Origin: JBHJOF01 sp050330055
Lineage (GTDB): Bacteria; Pseudomonadota; Alphaproteobacteria; Kiloniellales; JAKSDN01
Length of the DNA stretch: 16,582 nucleotides
Reading direction: 5' to 3'
Assembly: GCA_050330055.1 (NCBI GenBank)
Contig: JBHJOF010000100.1
Coordinates: 1-16,582 of the forward strand
The notes below the pieces were generated by a model that worked only from the letters and a program-made list of their open reading frames with translations, made no database searches and was not told where the DNA came from. The translations under genes and the position numbers were made by a program. Of this stretch, positions 5,912-13,917 are shown one piece after another (the first letter of the stretch is position 1; each line of letters begins with the position of its first letter).

Positions 5912-6718
5912 ATGCACCGGCCCCAAATAATTGCTTCGATCATGTTCGGCCTTGTGGCCCTGTCCGCTTCCGGCTGCGCCGGAGTGAACAACGCGGCCGA
6001 CCGTACCTGGATGGGCAACGGCCCAGCCAAGGCCGATCTGGCGCAGATCGGGCCGATTCTGCGGGTGGCCGACGCGACCCGCGCTCGCGGCGACCTGGCG
6101 ACGGCCGCCGGGCTCTACCAGCGCGCCCATGAGTTGGCGCCCGAGCGGGTCGAGCCGCTGATCCGTCTCGGCTTCACCCTCAATCAGGCGGGCGCCACGG
6201 TGCAGGCGGCCGAGGCCTTCCGCATGGCTCTGCAGCTCGAGTCCAAGAACACCGAAGCGCTGCGCGGCCTCGGCCTGGCGATGCTGCAGCGCAATCAGGT
6301 CGACCTGGCCATCGAGCAGTTCTGGGCCGCGCTCGCCATCGAGGAAGACCCCCGGCTGTACAACGCGCTGGGCGTCGCCTTCGACATGAAGGGCGACCAC
6401 GTCGGTGCCCAGACCTACTACTACACCGGCCTGGACGTCGATCCCGACAGCCTCGCGCTGCGCACCAACCTGGGCTTGTCTCTGGCCTTGTCTGGCAACT
6501 ACGCGGAGTCCATCTCGATCCTCGACGAGGTAAGCCGCAATCCGGCTGCGAGCGTGCAGCACCGCCAGACCCTGGCGCTGGCCTACGGCCTGGCCGGCGA
6601 GGTCGAGGCCGCCACGCAGACCGGCCTGGTGGATCTCGATGCAGCCGCCGTCGAGCGCAACCTGCGCTACTACGAGGCGCTGCGCGACAGCCGCCAGGGC
6701 GCGCCGCGCGGCTCCTGA
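5912..6718 (+). CDS. tadD: TadD-like TPR lipoprotein of the Flp pilus
   Basis: A 268-residue protein starting with a lipoprotein signal peptide (residues 1-21) and lipidated at Cys22 (SASGCAG). The -3 residue is Ala rather than the usual Leu, so the lipobox is slightly weak. The rest is a run of TPR helices from about residue 45 to 240, for example ARGDLATAAGLYQRAHELAP, QAAEAFRMALQLESKN, VDLAIEQFWAALAIEEDP and NYAESISILDEVS. TadD proteins act as outer-membrane pilotins that help place the secretin; the expected partner is CpaC. GGAGG lies 5 bases before the ATG. It is on the opposite strand from every other pilus gene, wedged between tadC and tadE, and so must be transcribed separately. Confidence 0.9.
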   Translation: MHRPQIIASIMFGLVALSASGCAGVNNAADRTWMGNGPAKADLAQIGPILRVADATRARGDLATAAGLYQRAHELAPERVEPLIRLGFTLNQAGATVQAAEAFRMALQLESKNTEALRGLGLAMLQRNQVDLAIEQFWAALAIEEDPRLYNALGVAFDMKGDHVGAQTYYYTGLDVDPDSLALRTNLGLSLALSGNYAESISILDEVSRNPAASVQHRQTLALAYGLAGEVEAATQTGLVDLDAAAVERNLRYYEALRDSRQGAPRGS

Positions 6719-6820
6719 GCGGCACGTCATAGCGCTGCTGCAGCGGGCGGTCCTGCCCAGACCTTCTTCCCGATAAGCCTGGTCCCACAGCCGCACGGCC
6801 GTCCGCCGCCGCGTAACGGC

Positions 6821-6840
6821 GCGGCGAACGGTTGCGCCGC
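6821..6840. other. GC-rich hairpin in the convergent tadD/tadC gap
   Basis: GCGGCG (6821-6826) and CGCCGC (6835-6840) are reverse complements around an 8-base loop, roughly midway between the ends of tadD and tadC. There is no T-run on either strand, so a terminator role is only possible. The rest of 6719-6897 holds no convincing gene. Confidence 0.3.
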
Positions 6841-6897
6841 CGCGGCGCGTCGCCTCGGACAGCCCCTGGCACAGCCGTGAAGCCGGGCCGGTCATGA

Positions 6898-7878
6898 CTA
6901 GTAGCCCAGGCCCCGCAGGGCGTCGATGATGTCGAGGATCGCCGGCCCCAAGAGCACGACGAAGAGCGGCGGCAGGATGAAGATGATCATCGGCACGGTG
7001 AGCAGCGCCGGCAGGCGAGCCGCCTTTTCCTCGGCCTTCAGCATGCGCTCCTCGCGCGACTCGGCAGAGAGAATGCGTAGCGAGTGGGCGAGCGGCGTGC
7101 CGTAGCGCTCGGCCTGGATCATGGTGTTGACCATGCCGCGCACGGACGAGATGTCGGTGCGGTTGGACAGGTTCTGCAGCGCCTGCTGACGCTCGCTGAG
7201 GAAGCCTAGCTCGACCGCGGTCAGGCCGAACTCGTCGGACAGCTCCGGCTGGCTCTTGGCCATCTCGGTGGAGACCCGTACCAGGGTGGCGTCCAGGCTG
7301 AGGCCGGCCTCGGCGCAGATCACCATCAGGTCGAGTCCGTCCGGCAGGGCGCGGCGGATCTTCTCCTGGCGCTTCTGAGCAATGTTCTTGATGTAGATGT
7401 CCGGGGCGTAACTGCCGACCACCACGGCGGTTGCCGATACCATGAGCTTCTGCAGATCCTGCATGTGATAGACGTCGAAGACATAGAGCAGGATGACCGC
7501 CGCGCTGCCGAACACGAAGGGCAGAGCCACCTTGCAGAACAGGTAGCCGATCATGGCGTCCGTCGAGCGCAGTCCGGCGCGGGCCAGTTTCAGGGTCACC
7601 TTCTCGCTCTGGCCCGTCTTCAGCAGCCGCAGGTGCTCGACCGCGCGGCGCATCATGCTCATCGACTGCGTTTGCCGACCGCGCCGCCTGGGCGTCAGCA
7701 GGCCGGCGCGCAGGCGGTCGCGCTGGGCCGCGATGACGCGCGCGCGTCGCGCCGCCGGATCGCGGTGCAGCAGGGTCGACCATACGCCCGCGAAGGCGAT
7801 CAGCGCGGAAGCCCCTGCCATGACGAGAATCAGGGTCTCCTCGGAAAGGCCGACTGGAATGAGATCGCTGAGATTCAA
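6898..7878 (-). CDS. tadC: Flp pilus inner-membrane platform protein TadC
   Basis: A 326-residue type II secretion F-domain membrane protein, normal length for TadC. Membrane segments are visible at about residues 14-38, 92-118 and 296-325 (MIIFILPPLFVVLLGPAILDII near the end), with the cytoplasmic helical domain between (PDGLDLMVICAEAGLSLDATLVRV, about 158-181). Together with TadB it forms the platform on which the CpaF ATPase acts. The start is read as TTG (7876-7878), overlapping the tadB stop as TTGA, with GGTGAGG about 8 bases before it. The next in-frame ATG (codon 20) would cut into the first membrane segment. It is the last gene of the main operon; tadD faces it head-on. Confidence 0.92.
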   Translation of the reverse strand: MNLSDLIPVGLSEETLILVMAGASALIAFAGVWSTLLHRDPAARRARVIAAQRDRLRAGLLTPRRRGRQTQSMSMMRRAVEHLRLLKTGQSEKVTLKLARAGLRSTDAMIGYLFCKVALPFVFGSAAVILLYVFDVYHMQDLQKLMVSATAVVVGSYAPDIYIKNIAQKRQEKIRRALPDGLDLMVICAEAGLSLDATLVRVSTEMAKSQPELSDEFGLTAVELGFLSERQQALQNLSNRTDISSVRGMVNTMIQAERYGTPLAHSLRILSAESREERMLKAEEKAARLPALLTVPMIIFILPPLFVVLLGPAILDIIDALRGLGY

Positions 7879-8885
7879 TAGTCGAACCTCACCATTTTGA
7901 ACATCACCGCGGCGCCGACGAAGAAGCTGAACAGGCCGAGGCCGACCATGATGTGGCCCCGCGCATCCGTGTACAGGGCCGAGATGTAGCCCGGATTGAT
8001 CATGTAGATCAGGGCCGCCATGACGAACGGCAGTGAGCCGATGATGTAGGCGCTGGCCTTGGCTTCGCCCGACAGCGCCTTGATCTTGAGCTTGAGCTGA
8101 CGGCGCTTGCGCAGCACGTCGGAGAGGTTGCTCAGGGTCTCCGCCAGGTTGCCGCCGGTCTCGCTCTGGATCGCCAGGCTGATGGTGAAGAATTTGAACT
8201 CCTGCAGGCCGAGCCGGATGCCGGTTTCATCCAGCACATCCTCCAGCTTGTGGCCGAGGCGCACCGCATCGGTGACGTGGCGCAGCTCGCTGCCGACTGG
8301 ATTCGGGACCTCCTGGCCGGCAGTCTTGATCGATTCCATGATCGGCAGACCGGACTTCAGGCCGCGGGTCATGAGGTCGATCGCCTCGGGAAAGTTGGCC
8401 AGAAACTTGGCCTGGCGCCGCTGGGCGAGAAGGCCGACGGTGACGTGCGGCAAGGCGATGCCGGCCGCGATGCCGCACAGCACCGACACGGCCGGCGGCA
8501 GCATGCCGGTCAGCATCAGGCCAGTGAAGCACACGATCGCCACTACCAGGGAGATCGTGATGTAGGTGCCGAGGGTGATCTTGAGCCCGGCACGATCGAG
8601 CCTGAAACGCAGCTCGGTGCGTCGCGGCAGCGCCTGCTTGATCAGCCGGTCGAGCAGCGCGAACTGGCTGTCCGAGGTCGAGAGGCGGACGTTGACCCGA
8701 TCGTCGAGCGGACCCCGCATTTTGGTCGCATGGTTGCGCACTTTGTGCAGGCGGCGCTTGAAGCGTTCCTGGTCCTTGCCGCCGGCAAAGGCGGCGAACA
8801 GCAGCATGAGCCCGGCCACGAGCGGCAGGGCCAGGGCGATCGCCATGTTGGGCGTGAGGCCGAGAGCGGCCAGGATCTGGGTCAT
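7875..8885 (-). CDS. tadB: Flp pilus inner-membrane platform protein TadB
   Basis: A 336-residue type II secretion F-domain protein and the partner of TadC. There is an N-terminal membrane segment (about 13-34), a pair around residues 103-150 (TYITISLVVAIVCFTGLMLTGM and following), the cytoplasmic F domain with FPEAIDLMTRGLKSGLPIMESI (about 165-186) and SETGGNLAETLSNLSDVLRKRR, and C-terminal membrane segments (about 265-290 and 310-330). The ATG at 8883-8885 overlaps the cpaF stop by four bases (ATGA) and has GGAGG 8 bases upstream, so translation is probably coupled to cpaF. Its own stop overlaps the TTG start of tadC. Confidence 0.93.
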   Translation of the reverse strand: MTQILAALGLTPNMAIALALPLVAGLMLLFAAFAGGKDQERFKRRLHKVRNHATKMRGPLDDRVNVRLSTSDSQFALLDRLIKQALPRRTELRFRLDRAGLKITLGTYITISLVVAIVCFTGLMLTGMLPPAVSVLCGIAAGIALPHVTVGLLAQRRQAKFLANFPEAIDLMTRGLKSGLPIMESIKTAGQEVPNPVGSELRHVTDAVRLGHKLEDVLDETGIRLGLQEFKFFTISLAIQSETGGNLAETLSNLSDVLRKRRQLKLKIKALSGEAKASAYIIGSLPFVMAALIYMINPGYISALYTDARGHIMVGLGLFSFFVGAAVMFKMVRFDY

Positions 8886-10492
8886 CCCATGGCCTCCACC
8901 AGCTGGCGCTCGAGGCCGAAGTAGGCCGCCTTGGGCGTGAAGTGTGGGCGCAGGCCGCTGGACTTGAAGCGGCCGCGAAGCTTGCCGTCATCGCCTTCGC
9001 CCTCGTACTCGTAGGTGAAGAGGGTCTGGGTGGTGATGACGTCGCCCTCCATGCCCACCACCTCTTCGACCGCGGTGATCCGGCGCATGCCGTCACGCAT
9101 GCGCGAGACCTGCACGACCAAGTCGAGCGCCGAGGCAATCTGGGTGCGCACTGCCTTGGCCGGCAGGTTGATGCCGGCCAAGCCGATCATGTTCTCCAGG
9201 CGGGTCAGCGCCTCGCGCGGCCGGTTGGCGTGGATCGTGCCGAGCGAGCCTTCGTGACCTGTGTTCATGGCCTGCAGCATGTCGACCGCTTCCGAGCTGC
9301 GCACCTCGCCGAGGATGATGCGGTCGGGACGCATACGCAGGGCGTTCTTGACCAGGTCGCGCATGGTGATCTCGCCCTGGCCCTCCAGGTTGCTCGGCCG
9401 GGTCTCGAGGCGCACCACGTGCGGCTGCTGGAGCTGAAGCTCCGCGGCGTCCTCGATGGTCACGATGCGGTCGCCCGGATCGATCATCTGCGACATGGCG
9501 TTGAGCAACGTCGTCTTGCCCGAGCCGGTACCGCCGGAGATCAGGATGTTCAGCTTGCTGCGGGCCGCGATCTTCAGCACAACGGACATCTGCGACGAAA
9601 GATTCTGCTGACGCTGCATCACGTCGAGCGTGATGCCCTTCTTGGCGAACTTGCGGATCGAGACGGAGGGGCCGTCGATCGCCAGCGGCGGGATGATGAT
9701 GTTGACGCGACTGCCGTCCATCAGGCGCGCGTCCACCAGCGGCGTGGTCTCGTCGATGCGGCGACCGATCTGCGAGACGATGCGCCGCGCTACGTTCAGC
9801 ACGTGCTTGTCGTCGCGGAAACGGACGTTGGTCAGCTCCAGCTTGCCGGCGCGCTCGACGTAGACCTGATTGGCGCCGTTGACCATGATGTCGTTGATCG
9901 AATCGTCGGCCAAAAGCGGCTCAAGCGGGCCGAGACCCAGCATGTCGTCGAGCAACAGGTCGATGACCGCCTGGGTTTCCGGCCCGTTGAGGCGGATGCG
10001 CTGTTCATGCAGCACCTCGCGCACGATGTCCGCGAGCTGGACGGCAAGCTCGGAGCGCGGTAGCTGCGAAGCCGCGGCCAGGTCGAGACGCTCCATGACC
10101 AGCGGCTGAACCCGAAGCTTTGCGGTGTCGACCACCGTATGGCTGGTCACCGAGCTCTCCTTGCGGGGCCTGGCGGCCGGACGCTGCGGATCGATGGGGA
10201 CGTTCGTCGGGACCGACTCGGGTTTCGGTGCCAGCGGGCTGCACTGCTGCAGCCAGTTGACCAGCTCGGCGACCAGTGTGCGCCGGTCGAGCAGGTTCAG
10301 GGTGCCGTTCTGCTTGGCGAGCTCACTGGAGACCAGGTTGCCGACCCGAAGCGCCAGCTCTGGGCGGGGCAGGGTCGCGATGTCAACGTTCTTGAACAGC
10401 TCGACGACGAGCGGCCTCAGACGCTCAATATGGGGCGTCAGATGGGAAGCGCGTTGCCGCGCCGAATCCGGTTTTGCAACGGCACCGCTCAT
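8882..10492 (-). CDS. cpaF: Flp pilus assembly ATPase CpaF/TadA with duplicated N-terminal domain
   Basis: A 536-residue secretion ATPase of the VirB11/PilT type that powers pilus assembly at the inner membrane. The ATPase core shows the Walker A motif GGTGSGKT (320-327), the Asp box TIEDAAEL (345-352), the Walker B region RIILGEVR (391-398) and the His box TGHEGSLGTIHAN (411-423). It is somewhat longer than usual (about 430-500). The extra length is explained by a repeat: residues 22-82 and 127-187 resemble each other (RPLVVELF with QPLVMERL, LPRPELALRV with LPRSELAVQL, VSSELAKQN with VREVLHEQR), separated by a proline-rich linker (about 86-110). ATG at 10490-10492 follows the cpaE stop by six bases. 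The next gene, tadB, overlaps its stop. Confidence 0.95.
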   Translation of the reverse strand: MSGAVAKPDSARQRASHLTPHIERLRPLVVELFKNVDIATLPRPELALRVGNLVSSELAKQNGTLNLLDRRTLVAELVNWLQQCSPLAPKPESVPTNVPIDPQRPAARPRKESSVTSHTVVDTAKLRVQPLVMERLDLAAASQLPRSELAVQLADIVREVLHEQRIRLNGPETQAVIDLLLDDMLGLGPLEPLLADDSINDIMVNGANQVYVERAGKLELTNVRFRDDKHVLNVARRIVSQIGRRIDETTPLVDARLMDGSRVNIIIPPLAIDGPSVSIRKFAKKGITLDVMQRQQNLSSQMSVVLKIAARSKLNILISGGTGSGKTTLLNAMSQMIDPGDRIVTIEDAAELQLQQPHVVRLETRPSNLEGQGEITMRDLVKNALRMRPDRIILGEVRSSEAVDMLQAMNTGHEGSLGTIHANRPREALTRLENMIGLAGINLPAKAVRTQIASALDLVVQVSRMRDGMRRITAVEEVVGMEGDVITTQTLFTYEYEGEGDDGKLRGRFKSSGLRPHFTPKAAYFGLERQLVEAMG

Positions 10493-10498
10493 GCCAGC

Positions 10499-11725
10499 TT
10501 ATGCCTTCCTGGTCAGCCGATTCCAGAGCCCCTTGTGAGTCTTGCTGGCATCGGCCTCGACCGTCACTACCTTGTCGGCCAGTTGCCGCATCATCTTCGC
10601 CGCCTTGCTGCGTGGCGCGTTGTGTATCATCGGCTTGCCGCTGTTGGCGGCCACCTTGAACGACTTCGGGTCGTCCGGGATAAGGATGTCGACCTTTCGG
10701 CCCAGCGCCTTCTGGAACTCGTTGAGCGGCATGCTGTCGTTGGCGCCGCCGACGCGGTTGCCGACGATGGTGACCGGCGTTCTCTCTGCCGCTTCCTCGA
10801 AGGCGCCGAACAGGCGGATCGAGTCGCGCAGGCCGGCCAGACTCATCTCGGTGACCAGCACGACCTGGCTTGCCGTCCGCAGCACCGGATGGCGCATACG
10901 GAATGCCGAACGCGGCAGGTCGATCACCAGGCAGCGATAGTTGTGCGACAGGGACTCGATCAGGATCTCGGTGGCGCCGGTGTTGTACATCATGTCGCCG
11001 GTCAGGGCCTCCTCGGTCGCCATGACCGAGAGATGCTCGCTCAGCTTGGCGGTGGCGCTGGAGAGGAACAGGCTGTCTATGCGCGCCGGGTCCTCAAGCG
11101 CCTCGCGCAGGCCGCGGGTCGGCTCCAGATCGAGCGCCAGTGCCGCGGTTCCGAACCAGAGATCGAGATCGACCAGGATGGTCCTGAGCTTGCGCTCCTC
11201 GGCGGCCAGCCAGGCAAGATTGACCGAGACGGCGGTCGAGCCGACGCCGCCGCGTGCGCCGACCACGGCTATGCGAACGCCGTTGCCTGGAGCGTCCTCC
11301 GACTTGGCGGCGGGCTGGCTCAGTCGGGTCAGCGCGGAGCCAAGGGCCTTCTCGCTGATCGGCTTGACTAGATAGTCGAGCACGCCGGCTTCGGTCAGCT
11401 CCCGGTAGAGGCTGATGTCGTTGATCGTGCCGATGCCGATCAGCTTCACGTCCTCGGGGAAGGCGGTGGTCAGCGACAGCATGGCACTCACCGGATCGCT
11501 GCTGTCGCCGATGTCGATGATCATCACCTTGGGGTGGTCGGAGGAGCTCAGATAGGCCAGGGCTTCGGTCGGCCCGCCGTCGCGCACCTGGGGCTCGGCA
11601 AAGAACTGCCGCACCACGTTCGCCACCATATCGTGGGTCTGGTTGTCGCTGACGAATGCGACGCAGTCCGCGACCCCGGAGGTTTCCGGGAAAGGCTGCG
11701 ACAGGAACTCTTCGGCGGCGCTCAT
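10499..11725 (-). CDS. cpaE: CpaE/TadZ, receiver-like plus ParA/MinD-like localisation protein
   Basis: A 408-residue two-domain protein. Residues about 18-135 form a receiver-like domain with Asp71 (VMIIDIGD), Thr100 and Lys121 (LVKP) where a response regulator has its phospho-acceptor and switch residues. Residues about 150-390 are a ParA/MinD-type ATPase fold. Its P-loop, GARGGVGSTAVSVN (156-169), lacks both lysines of the normal deviant Walker A motif (Arg158 and Ser163 instead), as is common in this family. ILVDLDLWFG (183-192) follows. In related bacteria CpaE/TadZ places the pilus machine at the cell pole. Its ATG shares one base with the cpaD stop (TGATG), and GGAG lies 11 bases upstream. 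Confidence 0.92.
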   Translation of the reverse strand: MSAAEEFLSQPFPETSGVADCVAFVSDNQTHDMVANVVRQFFAEPQVRDGGPTEALAYLSSSDHPKVMIIDIGDSSDPVSAMLSLTTAFPEDVKLIGIGTINDISLYRELTEAGVLDYLVKPISEKALGSALTRLSQPAAKSEDAPGNGVRIAVVGARGGVGSTAVSVNLAWLAAEERKLRTILVDLDLWFGTAALALDLEPTRGLREALEDPARIDSLFLSSATAKLSEHLSVMATEEALTGDMMYNTGATEILIESLSHNYRCLVIDLPRSAFRMRHPVLRTASQVVLVTEMSLAGLRDSIRLFGAFEEAAERTPVTIVGNRVGGANDSMPLNEFQKALGRKVDILIPDDPKSFKVAANSGKPMIHNAPRSKAAKMMRQLADKVVTVEADASKTHKGLWNRLTRKA

Positions 11726-12417
11726 CAGTTCGTCGTCTCCGCATCGATGCTCCGGAGCTTTTCGGTCTTGCGGTCGCGCAACCGCTTGATCGACTGAGCT
11801 GCGGTTTCGCCGTCGGCGGGATCGGGAGTCTTGCCATGCTCGAGGTCGAGCGGATCGACGATCATGTTGCCGATGTTGGCCGTGTTCGAGCAGCCAACGA
11901 CGAAACGGGGGCGATGGCCGGGTGCCGGCTGCGGCTGGCTGCAGTCAGGCGTGATCACGACGTTGCGCGAGACCACGACGGAGATGCCGTCGCGCAGCTC
12001 CTGGCCGTTGCGCTGCACCAGGGGGGCGGTCGCGCTGATGCCCTTGACCAGCAGCTCGCCGCGGACGAACTGGATGCGCGCGGTGGTCACCGGGTCATGG
12101 CGGCCGTGGTCACGCAGCGGACCGTAGAGCGTTACCTGGTCGTCCTTGCCGACGTTTGCGCGGCGCAGGAACTCGGCCAGGCGCAGGCGCTCGGCCCGCG
12201 TCATGTCGGCGCTGGTGCTGGCGAAAGCGACCACATGCTCGATGGCGATGCGCTCGACGCTGTTATCCTGGACCAGCTTTGCCTGCTGCCAGCGGCCGTG
12301 GCGGAAGAGATCGCCGACGTACTCGTCGGGCGTCTGCCAAGTCTCGCAGGCGGTCAGGGCCAGGGCCGCCAGGCCAAGGATGGCGATGCGGATGGTCGTG
12401 CGGTGCTGTCTTGCCAT
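11725..12417 (-). CDS. cpaD: CpaD family pilus assembly lipoprotein
   Basis: A 230-residue secreted lipoprotein: basic start, hydrophobic segment (about 9-23), lipobox LTAC with lipidated Cys24. The family hallmark near the end is GCSNTANIGNMIVDPLDL (about 174-191). The middle (VVAFASTSADMTRAERLRLAEFL and GHRPRFVVGC) also fits the family. CpaD is found mainly in alphaproteobacterial tad loci and is thought to sit at the outer membrane with the secretin CpaC; its exact role is not settled. The C-terminal 35 residues are charged and probably unstructured. It begins 12 bases after the cpaC stop, with AAGGGG before the ATG, and overlaps cpaE by one base. Confidence 0.9.
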   Translation of the reverse strand: MARQHRTTIRIAILGLAALALTACETWQTPDEYVGDLFRHGRWQQAKLVQDNSVERIAIEHVVAFASTSADMTRAERLRLAEFLRRANVGKDDQVTLYGPLRDHGRHDPVTTARIQFVRGELLVKGISATAPLVQRNGQELRDGISVVVSRNVVITPDCSQPQPAPGHRPRFVVGCSNTANIGNMIVDPLDLEHGKTPDPADGETAAQSIKRLRDRKTEKLRSIDAETTN

Positions 12418-12429
12418 GGCGTCGCCCCC

Positions 12430-13917
12430 TTACTCGACGATGAAGCCAGATGGCTGGCTCGGCGGGTTGGCCGGCACCAAGCCGCTGGCCAGCGGGATGG
12501 TCTGAGGCTGTGACGGCGATATGGCGAGCTCGCGTTCGGCCGCGTTCGGCTCTCGGCTCACGTAAGGATCGGTCGGCGCCGACAGCAGGCGATCACTGGC
12601 GACCGGCTGCACGATGTAGGGCGTCACGATGATGACCAGCTCGCTTTCGGCGCGCTGGAAGCTGTCACTGCGGAACAGCGCGCCAAGGATCGGAAGATCG
12701 GAGAGGCCGGGCACCTTGTCGGTGTTCTGCTGCGTGCTGTCGAGCATCAGTCCGGCGATGGCAAAGGCCTGGCCCGAGCCGAGCTCGACGGTGGTCTCGG
12801 CCCGCCGCGTGGTCAGCGCCGGAATCTGGATCGAGTTGATCACGATGGCCCCGCTGTTGGAGAGCTGGCTGACTTCCGGTGCGACACGCATCGAGATCCG
12901 CTTGTCGCCGACCAGGGTCGGGGTGAACGCGAGCTGCACGCCGAACTGCTTGAAGGAGATGGTGATGTTGCCGTCGTTCTGGGGCACCGGGATGGGGAAC
13001 TCGCCACCTGCCAGGAAGCTTGCGGTCTCGCCCGACAGCGCCGTCAGGTTCGGCTCGGCCAGCACGGTGACCAGGCCATCGGAGGCCAGCAGGTCGATCA
13101 GGCCGTTGACGTCGAAATTGCCGGCCGTGGAGTTGAAGAAGATGCTGTTGCCGAGGTTGTTGCGGGTCAGAAAGGAGCCGCTGGCGGCCGGCGGACTCAC
13201 CGTCTGGGTGCCGAACAGGGTCCCTGGTACGACCGGGCTGCCGGTGGCGATGCCGAACAGGAAGTTGGACGCGCCGGTATAGGCGGATTCCCAGTTGATG
13301 CCGAACTGGTTGATCACAGTGCGCGATACTTCGGCGATGCGAACCCGCAGGTTGATCTGGTTCGGCGCCGTCACGTCGAGCTGATTGATCACCTCTTCGT
13401 TCTCGCCGATGAAGCGGGTCGCCAGGCGGCGTGCGTCCTCGGCCTGGGTCGCGTTGCGTACGGCGCCGGACAGCACGATGGCGCCATTGATCGAGGTCGC
13501 CCGAATGTCGCTATCGGGGGCGAGCTGGCTCAGCGACGCGTTGAGTCGCGAGAGGTTGTGCGTGACCACGACCTTGATGTTGGCGATCACGTTGTCCTCT
13601 TCGTCGAGCGCGAAGAGCGAGGTCTCGCCCGGCCTGGTGCCAAAGAGATAGATCAGGCGCGAGGACTTCACGTTCACGTCGGCGATCGCCGGATTGGCGA
13701 TGAAGACCGAGCTGGCGGGGTCGTCCAGACGGACCAAACGCCCCTCGCTGAGCTCGACCGTCACGGTGGTGACTTTCGTGTCGTCATCCGCGGCCTTGGC
13801 GTCGAGCGCGAGACCCGAGAGTGAAAGGAACAGCGCCGCCATGACCGCTGCCGGCAGCTTGGCCCCCAGGCCAGGCAGCAGATGGAACGGGCGCAGAGTC
13901 GCGAGTCTGCTGAACAT
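12430..13917 (-). CDS. cpaC: Flp pilus outer-membrane secretin CpaC/RcpA
   Basis: A 495-residue secretin that forms the pilus exit channel. A long signal peptide (about 1-43, ending ALDAKAADD) leads to the N-terminal pilus domain with GRLVRLDDPASSVFIANPAIADV (59-81). A BON-like segment follows (about 135-182, INGAIVLSGAVRNATQAEDARRLA), then the secretin core from about 185 to 440, with the typical VPGLSDLPILGALFRS (402-417) and ELVIIVTPYIVQP (426-438). The tail, residues 440-495, is proline-rich and lacks motifs. The ATG shares one base with the cpaB stop (TAATG), with GGAG 9 bases upstream. Likely partners are CpaB, CpaD and the TadD pilotin. Confidence 0.95.
   Translation of the reverse strand: MFSRLATLRPFHLLPGLGAKLPAAVMAALFLSLSGLALDAKAADDDTKVTTVTVELSEGRLVRLDDPASSVFIANPAIADVNVKSSRLIYLFGTRPGETSLFALDEEDNVIANIKVVVTHNLSRLNASLSQLAPDSDIRATSINGAIVLSGAVRNATQAEDARRLATRFIGENEEVINQLDVTAPNQINLRVRIAEVSRTVINQFGINWESAYTGASNFLFGIATGSPVVPGTLFGTQTVSPPAASGSFLTRNNLGNSIFFNSTAGNFDVNGLIDLLASDGLVTVLAEPNLTALSGETASFLAGGEFPIPVPQNDGNITISFKQFGVQLAFTPTLVGDKRISMRVAPEVSQLSNSGAIVINSIQIPALTTRRAETTVELGSGQAFAIAGLMLDSTQQNTDKVPGLSDLPILGALFRSDSFQRAESELVIIVTPYIVQPVASDRLLSAPTDPYVSREPNAAERELAISPSQPQTIPLASGLVPANPPSQPSGFIVE

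Noticed and set aside
6719..6897. Possible small gene between tadD and tadC
   Set aside because: No frame has both a plausible start with a ribosome binding site and protein-like composition.
5855..7783. A 642-codon open frame on the minus strand across tadD and tadC
   Set aside because: It lies antisense to tadD and in another frame of tadC; its Arg/Ala/Gly-rich composition is typical of non-coding frames in GC-rich DNA.
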